Under the pieces are notes generated by a model that made no database searches, was not told the origin of the DNA, and worked only from the letters and a program-made list of their open reading frames with translations. DNA of 64,000 nucleotides from Planctomycetota bacterium (lineage in GTDB: Bacteria > Planctomycetota > J058 > JAJDCP01), in the NCBI GenBank assembly GCA_029260765.1, contig JAJDCP010000192.1, positions 1 to 64,000 of the forward strand, read 5' to 3'. Of this stretch, positions 62,400-64,000 are shown in pieces (positions within the stretch are counted from its first letter, which is position 1; each line of letters opens with the position of its first letter). A program made the translations under genes and the position numbers.

Positions 62400-64000
62400 A
62401 TGGACCCTGCTTCCATCGACATCAAGCAGCGCGCCTTCCTCACGCGTGACGGCATCGAGAGCACCCTGGCGGCGCGTTTCGAAGCCGCCGCCGACCATTT
62501 CTCCACCAGGCCAGCCCTCGTGCTCCCGGAAGGGAATTGGAGCTACGCCCAGCTCGAGGCGCGTGCCAACGGCATCGCCCGGTTGCTGCTCGAGCAGTTG
62601 GGAGAAGGCTCCGCGCCGCTGCCGCTCTTGTTTCCACACGGTGCCTGGCAGATCGCGGCACTGCTCGGCGCGCTCAAGGCCGGCCGCGCGTGCGTGGTGC
62701 TCGATCCCTGCGCGCCGCAGCCGTACCTGCAGGGCCTGATCGCCCGCTTGGCACCCACGGGCCTGTTGGCCTGCGGCGAGACCATCTCTCTAGCCACCAA
62801 GCTGCACCCGCGCTGCTGGCAGGTAGAGCAACACCCCGAAGCGACCCGGCCCGCCCCGCGTGGCGGGCCGGGCAGTCCGGCCAGCATCGTCTTCACCTCT
62901 GGCAGCACCGGGACGCCGCGGGGGGTCATGCGCAGCCAGCGCTGCATCCTGCACAGGATCTGGCTCTACGGGCAGGCCCGCGGCATCCGGCCCGAAGACC
63001 GCCAGTCCCACTTGTTCTCTTGCTGCTTCGTGGCGGCTGAGGCCGATGTCTGGGGAGCGCTGCTCAACGGCGCCGCCCTCTGTCCGCAGCCGCTCGCCAG
63101 GCTCGGCCTGCTCGACCTGCCAGGCTGGCTCGCAGACAGCCTGGTCAGCCTGCTGCATCCCCCTGTCAGCTGGTTCCGCCGCGCCATGCGGCTGTGGGAG
63201 GAGCACAAGCTGCCGCTCACTGCCCCGGCACTTCGGCTGGTCGCACTGGCAGGCGAGCCCGTCTACGGCGGGGATGTCGCGCGCTTCCGCCGGCTGTTCC
63301 CTGCCCGGGTCGAGCTGGTCCACCGCTTCTCGGCCAGTGAGACCAGCAACCTGACCAGCTGGGTCGTGCAGGGGAGCTGGCCTGTAGAACGCCGCATCCC
63401 CATCGGCAAGCCTGCTGCGGACAAGCATTTGCGCCTGGCAGAGCCTCCGAGCGGATCGGACGCCGACGGCGAGCTGCTGATCGAGAGCCGCTATCTGGCC
63501 GACGGCTACTGGCAGGATGCGGAGGAAACGGCGCGGCGCTTTTATTCCGCAGGCGACGGTCTGCGAGGTTTCCGCAGCGGCGACCTGCTGCGCCGTCTGC
63601 CCGACGGCGGATTCTTGCATTGCGGCCGCAGCGACCAGCAACTCAAGCTGCGCGGCCACCGCGTCGAGCCCAGTGAGGTCGAGGGGGCGTTGCTGGCCTT
63701 GAGCGGCGTGCGCGAGGCCGCCGTGCTCGCACATGCGCGGGGGAACGAACTCGAGCTGGTCGCGTGCGTCTCCCCACAGAACGCTGCAGATGGACTGCGG
63801 GAGCGGCTGGCAGAGCGGCTGCCCGCCCGGCTGCTGCCCAGCCGCATCATCGCTTTCGAGCTGCTGCCCTTGACGGCGACGGGGAAGATCGATCGCCAGG
63901 CGTTGGCGAGCGGGCTCCGCGAGGACGCCCAGACAGCTCCGCGTCCCCTTGCAGATGAAGTGCTGGAAGCGCGCATCCTGCGCTGTTTCACGGAGGTACT
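62400..64000 (+). CDS. NRPS-type AMP-binding adenylation protein (partial, runs off window)
   Basis: The ATG at 62400, with CAGGAGGCACTGG upstream, opens a frame that continues past 64000; 533 codons are visible. Adenylation motifs appear in order: FTSGSTGTPRGV (phosphate loop, near 163), FRSGDLLRRLPDG and GRSDQQLKLRGHRVEPSEVE (hinge, near 390-425), and LPLTATGKIDRQAL (catalytic Lys, near 490). The last visible residues may begin a carrier domain. It activates a carboxylic acid as an acyl-adenylate; the specificity cannot be read. It probably belongs with the preceding glycosyltransferase and sulfotransferase genes. Confidence 0.9.
   Translation, partial: MDPASIDIKQRAFLTRDGIESTLAARFEAAADHFSTRPALVLPEGNWSYAQLEARANGIARLLLEQLGEGSAPLPLLFPHGAWQIAALLGALKAGRACVVLDPCAPQPYLQGLIARLAPTGLLACGETISLATKLHPRCWQVEQHPEATRPAPRGGPGSPASIVFTSGSTGTPRGVMRSQRCILHRIWLYGQARGIRPEDRQSHLFSCCFVAAEADVWGALLNGAALCPQPLARLGLLDLPGWLADSLVSLLHPPVSWFRRAMRLWEEHKLPLTAPALRLVALAGEPVYGGDVARFRRLFPARVELVHRFSASETSNLTSWVVQGSWPVERRIPIGKPAADKHLRLAEPPSGSDADGELLIESRYLADGYWQDAEETARRFYSAGDGLRGFRSGDLLRRLPDGGFLHCGRSDQQLKLRGHRVEPSEVEGALLALSGVREAAVLAHARGNELELVACVSPQNAADGLRERLAERLPARLLPSRIIAFELLPLTATGKIDRQALASGLREDAQTAPRPLADEVLEARILRCFTEV

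Noticed and set aside
1..64000. CRISPR arrays, tRNA/rRNA genes, riboswitches
   Set aside because: No regularly spaced repeats, tRNA-like cloverleaf sequences, rRNA segments or known riboswitch signatures were noticed; a covariance-model scan would be decisive.

Overview
The window is 64 kb of GC-rich bacterial chromosome, apart from a visibly lower-GC stretch at about 40.3-42.3 kb. No rRNA, tRNA, CRISPR or intact mobile element was found. The gene content suggests a Planctomycetota-like organism. It holds seven Ser/Thr protein kinases, most fused to TPR-like or membrane regions, and an ECF sigma factor translationally coupled to a kinase. It also holds a PEP-CTERM metalloprotease, many lipoproteins with TPR or other low-information domains, two sulfatase-modifying-factor (FGE) proteins and an SMC-like YhaO/YhaN pair. 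The phylum assignment is an inference; another complex-lifestyle phylum such as Myxococcota or Verrucomicrobiota is not excluded.

Layout. 0-1.4 kb: a membrane Ser/Thr kinase whose stop codon lies in a palindromic repeat. 1.8-11.3 kb: PEP-CTERM zinc protease, a 1361-residue kinase coupled to an ECF sigma factor, a secreted coiled-coil protein with STN-like repeats around a degenerate FKBP-like domain, and a 52-residue ORF coupled to a C39-like membrane peptidase. 11.3-17.9 kb: TPR lipoprotein, kinase with a six-helix membrane tail, small lipoprotein, PLP-dependent decarboxylase, secreted protein. 18.1-24.0 kb: gingipain-like peptidase, VOC protein, DUF4240-like protein, HCCA-isomerase/DsbA-like protein, amphi-Trp plus ATP-grasp (GAK-type) pair, HEAT-like membrane protein. 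24-27 kb: a decayed region with a 3'-truncated exoprotein gene, two broken gene remnants and a second repeat copy. 27.6-32.5 kb: lipoproteins around a FabH-like synthase. 32.5-44 kb: three kinases, a macro-like protein, and remnants of a peroxiredoxin, a GxxExxY nuclease and an IS1182-like transposase; the kinase at 41.1-43.9 kb looks like a composition mosaic continuing into a CxxCxxCC cysteine-cluster gene. 44-50 kb: two GNAT proteins, a BsuPI-domain secreted protein, three multi-pass membrane proteins. 50.4-54.5 kb: a catalytic-type FGE, an FGE homologue lacking the first active-site cysteine, and a kinase-FHA-DUF4388 protein with altered kinase motifs. 54.6-59.4 kb: YhaO-like nuclease and YhaN-like ATPase. 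59.5-64 kb: a TMTC-like membrane glycosyltransferase with TPRs, a frameshifted sulfotransferase and an NRPS-type adenylation gene that runs off the window.

The main theme is signalling. Four of the kinases (2816-6901, 12988-14811, 32767-36603, 41126-43915) form one subfamily. They share an N-terminal peptide ending in Trp at residue 9-10, a catalytic loop reading H(N/C)D instead of HRD, and DWG instead of DFG. Three of them also share a GDLGLA-type helical module before a single membrane helix. Diverse output regions (TPR plus beta domain, TPR only, six membrane helices) are attached to this common front end. Many neighbouring genes encode exported or membrane proteins, but which are controlled by the kinases cannot be told from sequence.
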